Origin: a virus
DNA: 24,730 nt
Virus record (IMG/VR): IMGVR_UViG_3300030098_003980
Span: 1 to 24,730 of that record
Reading direction: 5' to 3' (one strand)
The translations under genes and the position numbers were made by a program. The notes under the pieces were generated by a model that saw only the letters and a program-made list of their open reading frames with translations, was not told where the DNA came from and did not search any database. Positions 14,619 through 20,887 of this stretch are shown here, one piece after another; the stretch's first letter is position 1, and each line of letters starts with the position of its first letter.

Positions 14619-14777
14619 ATGTATATGGTAATACTATCAATATCAGAATGGATAGCTAATCTATTCATATTCTCAATATCATTATGTTTAATAAGTGTAG
14701 GTACGCTTTTATTAGCAACAATCACAAGCATATCTACAGAATGGATAAAAAGAAAAGTAGAGGAGTCTAAAAAATGA
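14619..14777 (+). CDS. 52-residue small membrane protein
   Basis: AAAAGGAATAGGAA precedes the ATG. The product starts MYMVILSISEWIANLFIF and is hydrophobic from residue 3 to about 38 (one long or two short spans, including SLCLISVGTLLLATI), then ends with a basic-acidic tail (EWIKRKVEESKK). The stop overlaps the next gene as ATGA. With the following genes it forms a run of small membrane proteins. A holin-like or host-membrane role is possible but unproven. Confidence 0.65.
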   Translation: MYMVILSISEWIANLFIFSISLCLISVGTLLLATITSISTEWIKRKVEESKK

Positions 14778-14965
14778 TACATTGGTTACAATCACTATCA
14801 GAGAATGGCTTTGATGTATTTATAGTAGTATATCTAGCTGTTTTATTACTAGCATATCATTATTTAATGAGATGGTATCTTAATATAAGGTTAGATGATA
14901 TATCAAAAAACCTAGATGAAACTCATACATTGCTTCATCATATAATTGATGAGGTAGAAGAATGA
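14774..14965 (+). CDS. 63-residue single-span membrane protein with helical tail
   Basis: GAGGAG lies before the ATG. One membrane span covers residues about 13-34 (DVFIVVYLAVLLLAYHYLM), followed by RWY as a cytoplasmic anchor and a charged amphipathic helix (DDISKNLDETHTLLHHIID). The layout suits a bitopic membrane protein that oligomerises through its tail. It is translationally coupled on both sides. No family is recognised. Confidence 0.65.
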   Translation: MIHWLQSLSENGFDVFIVVYLAVLLLAYHYLMRWYLNIRLDDISKNLDETHTLLHHIIDEVEE

Positions 14966-15162
14966 TTGACCTATCAAGGGTAAGCGATATTGAATTCTCA
15001 GGCATAGATAATGCTGACTACCCTGATTATAGCGATGCATTTATAGAGTCAGCCACATACAGAGGTCGTGAAATGACGCAAAGAGAAATAGATGAATTGA
15101 TGGACAACTATCGTGATTTTGTATATCAAAAGCTAATGGAATTTGAGCCTTTTACTGAATGA
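14962..15162 (+). CDS. Small acidic conserved-type phage protein
   Basis: The 66-residue product has an acidic N-terminal half (DIEFSGIDNADYPDYSDAFI) and a helical half, YRGREMTQREIDELMDNY, then DFVYQKLMEFEPF. This arrangement (acidic N-terminus, R-E-M-T-x-x-E-I-D-E-L) reminds me of small uncharacterised phage proteins, but I cannot name a family. It has a GAGG site and ATGA coupling to the gene before. Confidence 0.6.
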   Translation: MIDLSRVSDIEFSGIDNADYPDYSDAFIESATYRGREMTQREIDELMDNYRDFVYQKLMEFEPFTE

Positions 15163-15260
15163 TTCAGGTATTGGTATTATTGTGCGTATTTCTTATGGCA
15201 CTAAGAGAATTAATTGATAAAATAAATCAAAAAGGAGTCGTTAATGGCAAAGACGAATAG
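15159..15260 (+). CDS. 33-residue membrane peptide
   Basis: The ATG overlaps the preceding TGA, and the stop lies 17 bases inside the next gene. The product begins MIQVLVLLCVFLMALRELI and consists of one short hydrophobic helix plus a polar tail (DKINQKGVVNGKDE). The coupled arrangement supports expression; the short length makes the call tentative. Confidence 0.45.
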   Translation: MIQVLVLLCVFLMALRELIDKINQKGVVNGKDE

Positions 15261-15852
15261 TAATATGGAACTTTGGCAATCTGTTGAAACAACAGACCCA
15301 AATTACACAAAGAAAGTAAACCAAAGAGGTGGTTTTACAGCGATTGGTGCTCAATACCAATTAATGAGAGCTACTGAAACTTTTGGCCCAATGGGTAAGG
15401 GCTGGGGTGTAAAAGCAGAACATATCCAAAAATGGGAAGATGTAGGACTAGCTGTATATGAAGCTACATTATGGTACGTGGTTAAAGATAAAGAATACTA
15501 TATACCTATACACTCATCAATCAAATACCACACTAGCGGTAGAGTAGATGATGACTTTTATAAAAAGGTAGCTACTGACGCTTTAACTAAGGGTCTGAGT
15601 AAACTTGGATTCAACGCTGATGTATTTATGGGTAAGTTTGACGATAATAAGTATGTTAACCAACTTAAAAAGAACAACAACAAAACCCCAGAAATTGATT
15701 ATACATCTCTGATATCAAAAGCTGCTGATGGATTGAGCGAAGAAGACAAGAAAACAGTTATGTCAAACATAGACAAGGTAAATTCTCTCAACGTCAAAGC
15801 GATATTGAAAAGAATTGATGAGATGAAAGCCTCAAACGAGGATAAGTCATAG
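15244..15852 (+). CDS. Rad52-like single-strand annealing protein (candidate)
   Basis: AAAAAGGAG precedes the ATG. The 202-residue protein has a conserved block, GFTAIGAQYQLMRATETFGP (31-50) then GWGVKAEH, and a second block, KVATDALTKGLSKLGF (108-123), ending in DVFMGKFDDNKYV. These match a phage family usually grouped with Rad52/Sak-type annealing proteins (Thr-Asp-Ala-x-x-K-x-Leu-Ser-x-Leu-Gly-Phe motif). Residues 140-202 are a charged linker and helical tail. It would anneal complementary single strands made by the Cas4-like nuclease encoded upstream. The family assignment is by motif memory, not alignment. Confidence 0.6.
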   Translation: MAKTNSNMELWQSVETTDPNYTKKVNQRGGFTAIGAQYQLMRATETFGPMGKGWGVKAEHIQKWEDVGLAVYEATLWYVVKDKEYYIPIHSSIKYHTSGRVDDDFYKKVATDALTKGLSKLGFNADVFMGKFDDNKYVNQLKKNNNKTPEIDYTSLISKAADGLSEEDKKTVMSNIDKVNSLNVKAILKRIDEMKASNEDKS

Positions 15853-16337
15853 TGGCGGATGTAGATGATGTCATGAAAGATATTGAATCTGATGATGTCT
15901 ATTACGAAGAAGAAGCAGAACAAAAACAAATAGAGAAAGGTACTTACGAAGCTGAAATAGTAGCTTTAAGGCGTAAGCTTAATTTTAAAACAAAGTATGG
16001 ACATATCTGTGACATATATTGGCCCAGATATAAAATAGTAAGCGATTCGCCAAAGTACCCTAATAGGTTAGTACGTGACGCTGGTCAATGGAGATATCGT
16101 TCTGCCAATGCTAGAAAAAGGAATATATATTACAAAAAATTCCTTGATAAAATAGGAATTAGCTTGTCTAAAAGAGAGGTAGATGGTAATATTAGGTACT
16201 CTCTTCCCTCAATATCTGAGGACATGATTAAAGGAAAGAAAGTTCTTATTAACGTATACAAGGAAGAGTGGAGCGACTCCAGAGGATACCATAACGAACC
16301 AGTTGCTAAACTGATAAAAGTTATTGAGGATGTTTAG
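15852..16337 (+). CDS. Possible ssDNA-binding protein (OB-fold, DUF669-like)
   Basis: The start is GTG at 15852, overlapping the last base of the annealing gene, with GAGG about 9 bases upstream; the first ATG is seven codons later. The 161-residue product has an acidic start, then GTYEAEIVALRRKLNFKTKYG and later VLINVYKEEWSDSRGY and EPVAKLIKV, a strand-rich pattern as in small phage OB-fold proteins that accompany annealing proteins. The central YRSANARKRNIYYKKFLD is basic and aromatic and could contact DNA. The ssDNA-binding call is inferred from pattern and neighbours. Confidence 0.5.
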   Translation: MADVDDVMKDIESDDVYYEEEAEQKQIEKGTYEAEIVALRRKLNFKTKYGHICDIYWPRYKIVSDSPKYPNRLVRDAGQWRYRSANARKRNIYYKKFLDKIGISLSKREVDGNIRYSLPSISEDMIKGKKVLINVYKEEWSDSRGYHNEPVAKLIKVIEDV

Positions 16338-16548
16338 CGTTGATTGGCTATGCTTTGAAAAGATAATAGAACTTATGGAAAAAGAATTTAACGGATATAT
16401 GACATATAGAGATGCTGTATTTTTTGCAGGTCTACCAAGACATTATAGAGGCAATGTTTATTTTCCTGAGTTTTTAAAACATAAAGTTATAGTGATGTTA
16501 CCCGAAGGAGAAGATGAGCAATTATACATTTTAAGGAAAGATAGATGA
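16330..16548 (+). CDS. Small protein of unknown function upstream of the helicase
   Basis: I prefer ATG at 16330 over the in-frame TTG at 16324. The 72-residue product begins MFSVDWLCFEKIIELMEKEF and is compact and mixed, with YFPEFLKHKVIVMLPEGEDE in its second half. It overlaps the genes on both sides (ATGA with the helicase). Its position directly before a DnaB-type helicase suggests a replication accessory such as a loader or inhibitor, but no motif shows this. Confidence 0.5.
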   Translation: MFSVDWLCFEKIIELMEKEFNGYMTYRDAVFFAGLPRHYRGNVYFPEFLKHKVIVMLPEGEDEQLYILRKDR

Positions 16549-17873
16549 ATAAAACATACCCACATAGCATAGAAGCAGAAAGAGTTATATTGGGTCAAGC
16601 TATGGTTGACAACTCTGTCATTGACCAAATATCACAATACATACCTGAAGAGCAAGTGTTCTATAATTCAGGACATCAAGAAATTTGGAAATGCATACTG
16701 TCATTACACAGAGAAGGAGCTTCTGTTATAGACCCTATTACTGTGAATACGCAGATGCCAAAGAATACAAATCTTGAATCACCAGCTTATTACCTTACAG
16801 GTCTTATAGATGAGGTTGTTACTACAGGCAATGCCGAACATTATGCGAAATTAGTATATGAGAAATGGTTATTAAGAAAGGTGATACAAAAATCAAAGAA
16901 GATAGAAGGCGTCATGGATTTAGATGGCGATGGTGCTTATCAATCTTTACAAAGACTTAACAGAGAGATAGAAGATATACTTAATCTTAGAATACGAGAA
17001 GACTTTAGCCTTGATAGTCTGTTAACAGAAACAGTAAAGCATATGACAGTAACAGATAACATAGTGCCTTTTGGATTCAAGCCACTTGATGATTTAACAG
17101 GTGGTATGACAAAGGGAGAGATTACTGTTGTAGCTGGTAGACCCGGACATTTTAAATCTACAATGACAATCAATGTCGTTAGTAATCTATTGAATAGAGG
17201 TATGAAGGTACTTGTATTCAATAGAGAGATGTCTAATGTTGAGATGATGAAAAAACTGATGATAATAGAGAGTGAATCATTATCATATCATACAATGAGA
17301 ATGGGAGACTTTAGCGAGTCTGATAAGAAAGAATTGGAACTAGCGAAAAACAAGATAAAAGATAAGTATAAGAATCTTATCATGTATGATGATGTATTTG
17401 ACATAGACAGAGCAATGAGAGAGATTAGAAAGAACAGACCCGATGTCGTTGTAGATGATTATATAGGTCTTATAGACGTTATTGGAGTCGAGGACAACAG
17501 ATTAAGAATTGATAACATCATGAAACAATATAAAAGAGCAGCTAAGACATATAATATGTCCGCTCTATTAGTATCTCAGTTAAATCGAGCTTGTGAAGAT
17601 AGGTCTAATAAACGTCCTATATTACGTGACTTACGTGATTCCGGTTCTATTGAACAAGACGCTGAAATGATATTGTTTATGTACTATGATTGGAGATATA
17701 ATTATCAAGACTCTTTGGTAGGAGAACATGGAATTGAAGTTGTTCTAGGTAAGAATAGATATGGTAAAACAGGCAGTCAAGTACTTGGAGTTGTTGGAGA
17801 TAGATGTAAGATACTCAATAGCCCTGAGGATTCAATGTTGGAAATGAAACGATTAAAAGGTGGTAATTCATAA
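16545..17873 (+). CDS. DnaB-family replicative helicase
   Basis: The 442-residue protein has both DnaB domains. The N-terminal helical domain (residues 1-110) has PHSIEAERVILGQAM and VIDQI; the C-terminal RecA-like motor starts near 175 (PFGFKPLDDLTGGMTKGE). The P-loop is GRPGHFKS (198-205), Walker B is VVVDDYIGL (301-309), the sensor is VSQLNR (343-348) and the arginine-finger region is RDLRDSGSIEQDAE (361-374) with KNRYGKTG at 403-410. DnaB rings unwind DNA ahead of the fork. The usual Gly before the P-loop Lys is Phe here, which is unusual. No primase is fused to it. AAGGA precedes the ATG. Confidence 0.9.
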   Translation: MNKTYPHSIEAERVILGQAMVDNSVIDQISQYIPEEQVFYNSGHQEIWKCILSLHREGASVIDPITVNTQMPKNTNLESPAYYLTGLIDEVVTTGNAEHYAKLVYEKWLLRKVIQKSKKIEGVMDLDGDGAYQSLQRLNREIEDILNLRIREDFSLDSLLTETVKHMTVTDNIVPFGFKPLDDLTGGMTKGEITVVAGRPGHFKSTMTINVVSNLLNRGMKVLVFNREMSNVEMMKKLMIIESESLSYHTMRMGDFSESDKKELELAKNKIKDKYKNLIMYDDVFDIDRAMREIRKNRPDVVVDDYIGLIDVIGVEDNRLRIDNIMKQYKRAAKTYNMSALLVSQLNRACEDRSNKRPILRDLRDSGSIEQDAEMILFMYYDWRYNYQDSLVGEHGIEVVLGKNRYGKTGSQVLGVVGDRCKILNSPEDSMLEMKRLKGGNS

Positions 17874-18148
17874 TTATTGACAATCCAGAAAACCACACCT
17901 TAACCAAATGCTGTTATAATAATATATATAAAGAGATTGGTAAAAATACAGCAAAATGTGTTAATTGTGGCAATATTGTAAGTAAGCAATTAATGGATGC
18001 CCATGACAATAACTCTTACAGTACAAAAGTATGCTATGGCAAAACAAAGAACATATACGGAAATAACAACCTAGACTTAATAGATGACTTTTACGATGGA
18101 TATGGATATTGGGATTACTGTATGTATTTAAAAGACCATAAAGAGTAG
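17870..18148 (+). CDS. Zinc-ribbon protein with non-canonical start codon
   Basis: An open frame follows the helicase with clear coding character but no ATG, GTG or TTG before its zinc motif. In-frame candidates after the upstream stop (TAA at 17864) are ATA 17870, ATT 17873 and ATT 17876, placed 6-12 bases after AAAGGTGG. With ATA the start overlaps the helicase stop as ATAA. The 92-residue product begins IIDNPENHTLTKCC and has KCVNCGN (Cys knuckle) plus a CC pair 17 residues upstream, then a Tyr- and Asp-rich tail (FYDGYGYWDYCMYL). An internal ATG at 17992 would remove the zinc site. Function is unknown. Confidence 0.5.
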   Translation: MIIDNPENHTLTKCCYNNIYKEIGKNTAKCVNCGNIVSKQLMDAHDNNSYSTKVCYGKTKNIYGNNNLDLIDDFYDGYGYWDYCMYLKDHKE

Positions 18149-18185
18149 GATATGATGTGGATAATAAATCTAATAAGGAGTAAAA

Positions 18186-18425
18186 ATGGAAGCTAAGATT
18201 GGCAAATATGGAATATGGATATCTGATGAGGAGATGCGAATAATACAGAACGCCTTAGAATGGTTAGAGAATAGTTGTTGTAATGAAATTCCAAAAATAG
18301 GTGACGTAAAAAATCTGCGAAATGACCTTGAAAAAATCAAGAAAAACGGAATGCAAATACCAAAAAAGGTTGAGATTCCTAATGAGGAAGACGTATTTAA
18401 TATACAATGTAAGGAATGTGACTAA
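18186..18425 (+). CDS. Small helical protein with terminal CKEC
   Basis: AAGGAG lies before the ATG. The 79-residue product begins MEAKIGKYGIWISDEEMRII, has a helical centre with two adjacent Cys (ENSCCNEIPK), a basic region (IKKNGMQIPKKVEIP) and ends QCKECD, so a CC/CxxC metal site is possible. The stop overlaps the next ATG (TAATG). No family is recognised. Confidence 0.6.
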   Translation: MEAKIGKYGIWISDEEMRIIQNALEWLENSCCNEIPKIGDVKNLRNDLEKIKKNGMQIPKKVEIPNEEDVFNIQCKECD

Positions 18426-18760
18426 TGTCAAAGAGAAAACAAAAGAGACCTACTACAAGGGAACTTAAAAGAGATATTGGTGTGATTGTTAAAGAGGTAG
18501 TAACACTACAAAAATATGTGAATGAAGTGTTAGCTCCACTTGTAAAAACCAATATGAATTTGCTTGAGAAATATCTTGAGCACAAAGGAGAGTTGAATAC
18601 CTTTGTTGAATACTTAGAAAAGGATGCAGAAAATGCGAAAGAAATTATCAACGAAAGCTCAAAAAAGAGGTCGGAGAAACCGCCAAAGAGGAGCGGAACT
18701 CCAAAGACAAGCGGTAAAGATGGCAAAGGAGATGGAACTGGAGGCGTACAACAGAGATAG
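18425..18760 (+). CDS. Coiled-coil protein with disordered basic tail
   Basis: The 111-residue product begins with a basic stretch (MSKRKQKRPTTRELKRD), then helices with heptad spacing (VIVKEVVTLQKYVNEVL, NMNLLEKYLEHKGEL, FVEYLEKDAENAKEI), and ends in a low-complexity Lys/Gly/Ser tail. The last 128 bases also encode the N-terminus of the Hjc-like nuclease in another frame, which probably explains the odd tail composition. No family is recognised. Confidence 0.6.
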   Translation: MSKRKQKRPTTRELKRDIGVIVKEVVTLQKYVNEVLAPLVKTNMNLLEKYLEHKGELNTFVEYLEKDAENAKEIINESSKKRSEKPPKRSGTPKTSGKDGKGDGTGGVQQR

Positions 18761-19004
18761 AGGTGGAGCTCAGCATGAAAAAGGAGATGTTGAGATTGAA
18801 GGACTTTATTATGGTTGCAAAAGACGAAAGGTTGTACCATCATGGGTCTTACCTGAAAAAGAAGAAAGTGGAGTTGTGTTTAGAGCTGATAGAATGGAGC
18901 CTTATATTTCTATTCCTCTGGAACGTTATTTATTACTAGTCGCAGCTTTAAACGATTTAACTAATTTGGGTATACAACCAGAACCATCTAAAGATTTAGT
19001 GTAG
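18633..19004 (+). CDS. Hjc-like Holliday junction resolvase / PD-(D/E)XK nuclease
   Basis: I take ATG 18633 as start because AAGGA lies 8 bases before it; an ATG at 18624 is also in frame. The 123-residue protein has RRNRQRGAELQRQA near the N-terminus, then NRDRGGAQHEKGDVEIEGL and YYGCKRRK, then FRADRMEPYISIPL, the order of phage Hjc-like resolvases (Arg-Gly-x-x-x-x-Arg, GDV, x-x-K-R-R, RADR-x-P). The residue before the catalytic Lys is Cys rather than Glu, which is odd. It would cut branched recombination or replication intermediates before packaging. The first 128 bases overlap the coiled-coil gene in a different frame. Confidence 0.6.
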   Translation: MRKKLSTKAQKRGRRNRQRGAELQRQAVKMAKEMELEAYNRDRGGAQHEKGDVEIEGLYYGCKRRKVVPSWVLPEKEESGVVFRADRMEPYISIPLERYLLLVAALNDLTNLGIQPEPSKDLV

Positions 19005-19018
19005 TATAGTGTAGTATA
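18999..19018. repeat. Two tandem copies of GTGTAGTATA
   Basis: An exact 10-base tandem duplication spans the stop codon of the Hjc-like gene. It probably arose by slippage and places TAG triplets in several frames. No function is evident. Confidence 0.6.
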
Positions 19019-19026
19019 GAACATAA

Positions 19027-19083
19027 GAGGCCATCGTGTGGGGTTATGCCTCCTTTCCTCCCCGCGTCCGGAACGATGGCTTT
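19027..19083 (+). promoter_or_regulatory. Long stacked hairpin after the Hjc-like gene
   Basis: GCCATCGT (19030-19037) pairs perfectly with ACGATGGC (19073-19080), extended by three weaker pairs at the base. The next six bases, GTGGGG (19038-19043), pair with CCCCGC (19060-19065, one G-U), so the 5' strand is continuous, with a 16-base pyrimidine-rich loop and a GTCCGGA bulge. TTTCTTG follows on the plus strand, a poor T-run. It could be a terminator, a processing site or a regulatory leader for the next operon segment. Confidence 0.5.
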
Positions 19084-19101
19084 CTTGCCTAAGGAAAGAT
19101 A

Positions 19102-19485
19102 ATGGGAAATTTTGATATTGATTTAGATTTTGGACTTGTCCATGAGGACAAAGTACGCAACATATTTGAGGGTAAAGGCTCAATAGAAGTAAAAACAGAA
19201 CGTGACATATGGACAAGCACAGGCAATATGGTCATAGAAATTGCTTGTAGAAACAAACCATCTGGCATTAGTATAACTGAAGCTGAGTGGTGGTGTCATT
19301 TGTTCACAATAGATGGCGAAATAAAATTTATCGTCATGATGAAGGTTAAGGAACTAAAGGAAAGGATAAAGGAATTGGCAAGAACAACAAATTTAATTAA
19401 GAAAGTTAATGGTGGAGATGATAACGCATCAGAAATGCTACTCATACCAGTCAAGCATTTAGTAGGTTACTCATGGAAGAAATAA
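19102..19485 (+). CDS. Possible PD-(D/E)XK endonuclease-like protein
   Basis: AAGGAAAG precedes the ATG. The 127-residue product begins MGNFDIDLDFGLVHEDKV, with IEVKTERDIWTSTGNMVIE at about residues 28-47: an acidic cluster, then E-V-K, then a second strand with Glu, as in small restriction-like folds. SGISITEAEWWCHLF follows, a pattern seen in phage Hjc-related proteins. Catalytic activity is not certain. It overlaps the methyltransferase by 13 bases. A nuclease beside a methyltransferase invites a restriction-modification reading, but the recombination context is the better fit. Confidence 0.45.
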   Translation: MGNFDIDLDFGLVHEDKVRNIFEGKGSIEVKTERDIWTSTGNMVIEIACRNKPSGISITEAEWWCHLFTIDGEIKFIVMMKVKELKERIKELARTTNLIKKVNGGDDNASEMLLIPVKHLVGYSWKK

Positions 19486-20336
19486 GCAGAATGCTACAAG
19501 AAATAGACAATCATATCTTTGTTGGCGATAGCAGAGAGGTACTCAAAGCTTTCCCTGATGCTATTGTTAATACTACAGTTACGTCACCGCCATATTATAA
19601 TCTTCGTGATTATGGAGAGGAAAATCAAATAGGATTAGAAGAGTCTTTAGATGATTATATAGAACAACTGTGTATTGTATTTGATGAGGTTCATAGAGTA
19701 ACAAAAGATGATGGCACATTCTGGCTTAACATAGGAGATTGCTATGCTAACAAAGGAGAGATACCCTCAGATGGTAGGAAAGGATTCTCCCGTACTAGTG
19801 GTATGGGTATTGCTGACAAAACAATAGAAGGACTAACTACAAAAGATTTGATTGGAGTTCCTTGGCGTGTTGCATTTGCATTACAGAAAAGAGGATGGAT
19901 ATTACGTAGCGATATTATATGGGCCAAAAAGAATCCAATACCTGAGTCTGTTAAAGACAGACCAACCTCATCACATGAGCACATATTTTTATTTTCAAAG
20001 CAACCAAAGTATTATTTTGATTCTGAATCAATAAAGGAAAAGATTGAGAATCTTGATAACAATGGCGGTTATGAACACCGCAACAAAAGAGATGTATGGA
20101 GTGTCAGAGTAGCATCCTATCCGGGGTCGCACTGCGCAACATTCCCAATGGAATTAATCACTCCATGCATAAAAGCTGGCAGTCCTGAAGGTGGACTTGT
20201 ACTAGACCCATTCATGGGTACAGGTACAGTTGCTGAAGCGGCTAAAAAGCTAAGTAGAAAATATACAGGATGTGAATTGAATCTTGAATATTGGAAAATC
20301 ATACAAAATCGTTTAAAACAACAGGAGTTATTCTAA
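19473..20336 (+). CDS. DNA methyltransferase (beta-class, N4-cytosine/N6-adenine)
   Basis: The 287-residue protein has catalytic motif IV TSPPYYNLRDYG at residues 37-48 and, near the C-terminus, the cofactor motif DPFMGTGT at 245-252 followed by GCEL. Motif IV before motif I is the beta-class order. SPPY is typical of N4-cytosine enzymes but also occurs in some adenine enzymes. The target-recognition region lies between (about 60-230). It uses S-adenosylmethionine to modify phage DNA, protecting it or marking it. No classical cognate restriction gene is evident. It is translationally coupled to both neighbours. Confidence 0.85.
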   Translation: MEEISRMLQEIDNHIFVGDSREVLKAFPDAIVNTTVTSPPYYNLRDYGEENQIGLEESLDDYIEQLCIVFDEVHRVTKDDGTFWLNIGDCYANKGEIPSDGRKGFSRTSGMGIADKTIEGLTTKDLIGVPWRVAFALQKRGWILRSDIIWAKKNPIPESVKDRPTSSHEHIFLFSKQPKYYFDSESIKEKIENLDNNGGYEHRNKRDVWSVRVASYPGSHCATFPMELITPCIKAGSPEGGLVLDPFMGTGTVAEAAKKLSRKYTGCELNLEYWKIIQNRLKQQELF

Positions 20337-20578
20337 TGTCTGAATACGATAACACAAATAGGGGAGCTTTGTTTCCCAATTCATATAAAGAGGATGGCGA
20401 CAAAAAGCCTGACTACTTAGGTAATGTAAACGTAGATGGAGAGGAGTGGAGGCTCGCAGCTTGGGCTAATACTTCTAAAAACGGAAAGGATTATTTAAGT
20501 ATAACTGTATCTGAGCCACAAGAAAAAGCTGAACCTAATGGCAAATCTGCAGTAGATGAAGATGACGTTCCATTCTAA
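20336..20578 (+). CDS. DUF736/SSB-like protein with DDVPF tail
   Basis: I start at MSEYDN (20336) because CAGGAG lies just upstream and it overlaps the methyltransferase stop as TAATG. The 80-residue product has the DUF736-like pattern GALFPNSYK, PDYLGNVNVDGEEWRLAAW and SKNGKDYLSITV, a small beta barrel. It ends VDEDDVPF, matching the acidic tip of bacterial SSB (DDDIPF), which recruits replication and repair proteins. It may therefore act as a mini-SSB or decoy for host partners of SSB. The similarity of the tail is seen; the role is inferred. Confidence 0.6.
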   Translation: MSEYDNTNRGALFPNSYKEDGDKKPDYLGNVNVDGEEWRLAAWANTSKNGKDYLSITVSEPQEKAEPNGKSAVDEDDVPF

Positions 20579-20886
20579 TGAATAAAAGTTGTTGGGGGTG
20601 CTACTATGAGAATAAGCGTTTGTGCCATTGGTTCAAACTATTTCAGAAGAGTGCCCCTAAACAAATACCTAATGATATACTAAACAAAGGATGTTCAAAG
20701 TATAGTAATAAGGTATCTATTGGATATAAAGCAGGTAACAAGTTAATAGATAAGGTAATAGAAGTATTTGATGGAGAGATAATAGGGGATAAGTACAAGC
20801 CTCCATTTAAATATTACCCGAAAAGAAAGAAACGTAAGTATGTTAAAAGCCCCCATAACTACGCTTACAGAAAGGACGCACAATAA
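20578..20886 (+). CDS. Small Cys-rich, basic protein
   Basis: The start overlaps the preceding TAA (TAATG). The 102-residue product begins MNKSCWGCYYENKRLCHWF with Cys at 5, 8, 16 and 39 (LNKGCSKY), a plausible four-Cys zinc or Fe-S site. The tail, KYYPKRKKRKYVKSPHNYAY, is strongly basic and aromatic, suggesting nucleic-acid binding. No family is recognised. It ends one base before the following ATG. Confidence 0.65.
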   Translation: MNKSCWGCYYENKRLCHWFKLFQKSAPKQIPNDILNKGCSKYSNKVSIGYKAGNKLIDKVIEVFDGEIIGDKYKPPFKYYPKRKKRKYVKSPHNYAYRKDAQ

Positions 20887-20887
20887 T

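Noticed and set aside
14420-14659. Plus-strand frame of 79 codons across the structured island
   Set aside because: It overlaps the nuclease end, has no ribosome binding site, and its product is unlike a folded protein; the stems and the membrane gene at 14619 explain the region better.
18397-18843. Minus-strand frame of 148 codons
   Set aside because: It is the antisense of two coupled plus-strand genes, has a hydrophobic low-complexity product and no ribosome binding site.
19102-20336. Restriction-modification pair
   Set aside because: The possible nuclease is small and resembles Hjc-related phage proteins, and there is no target-recognition subunit. It remains possible but unsupported.
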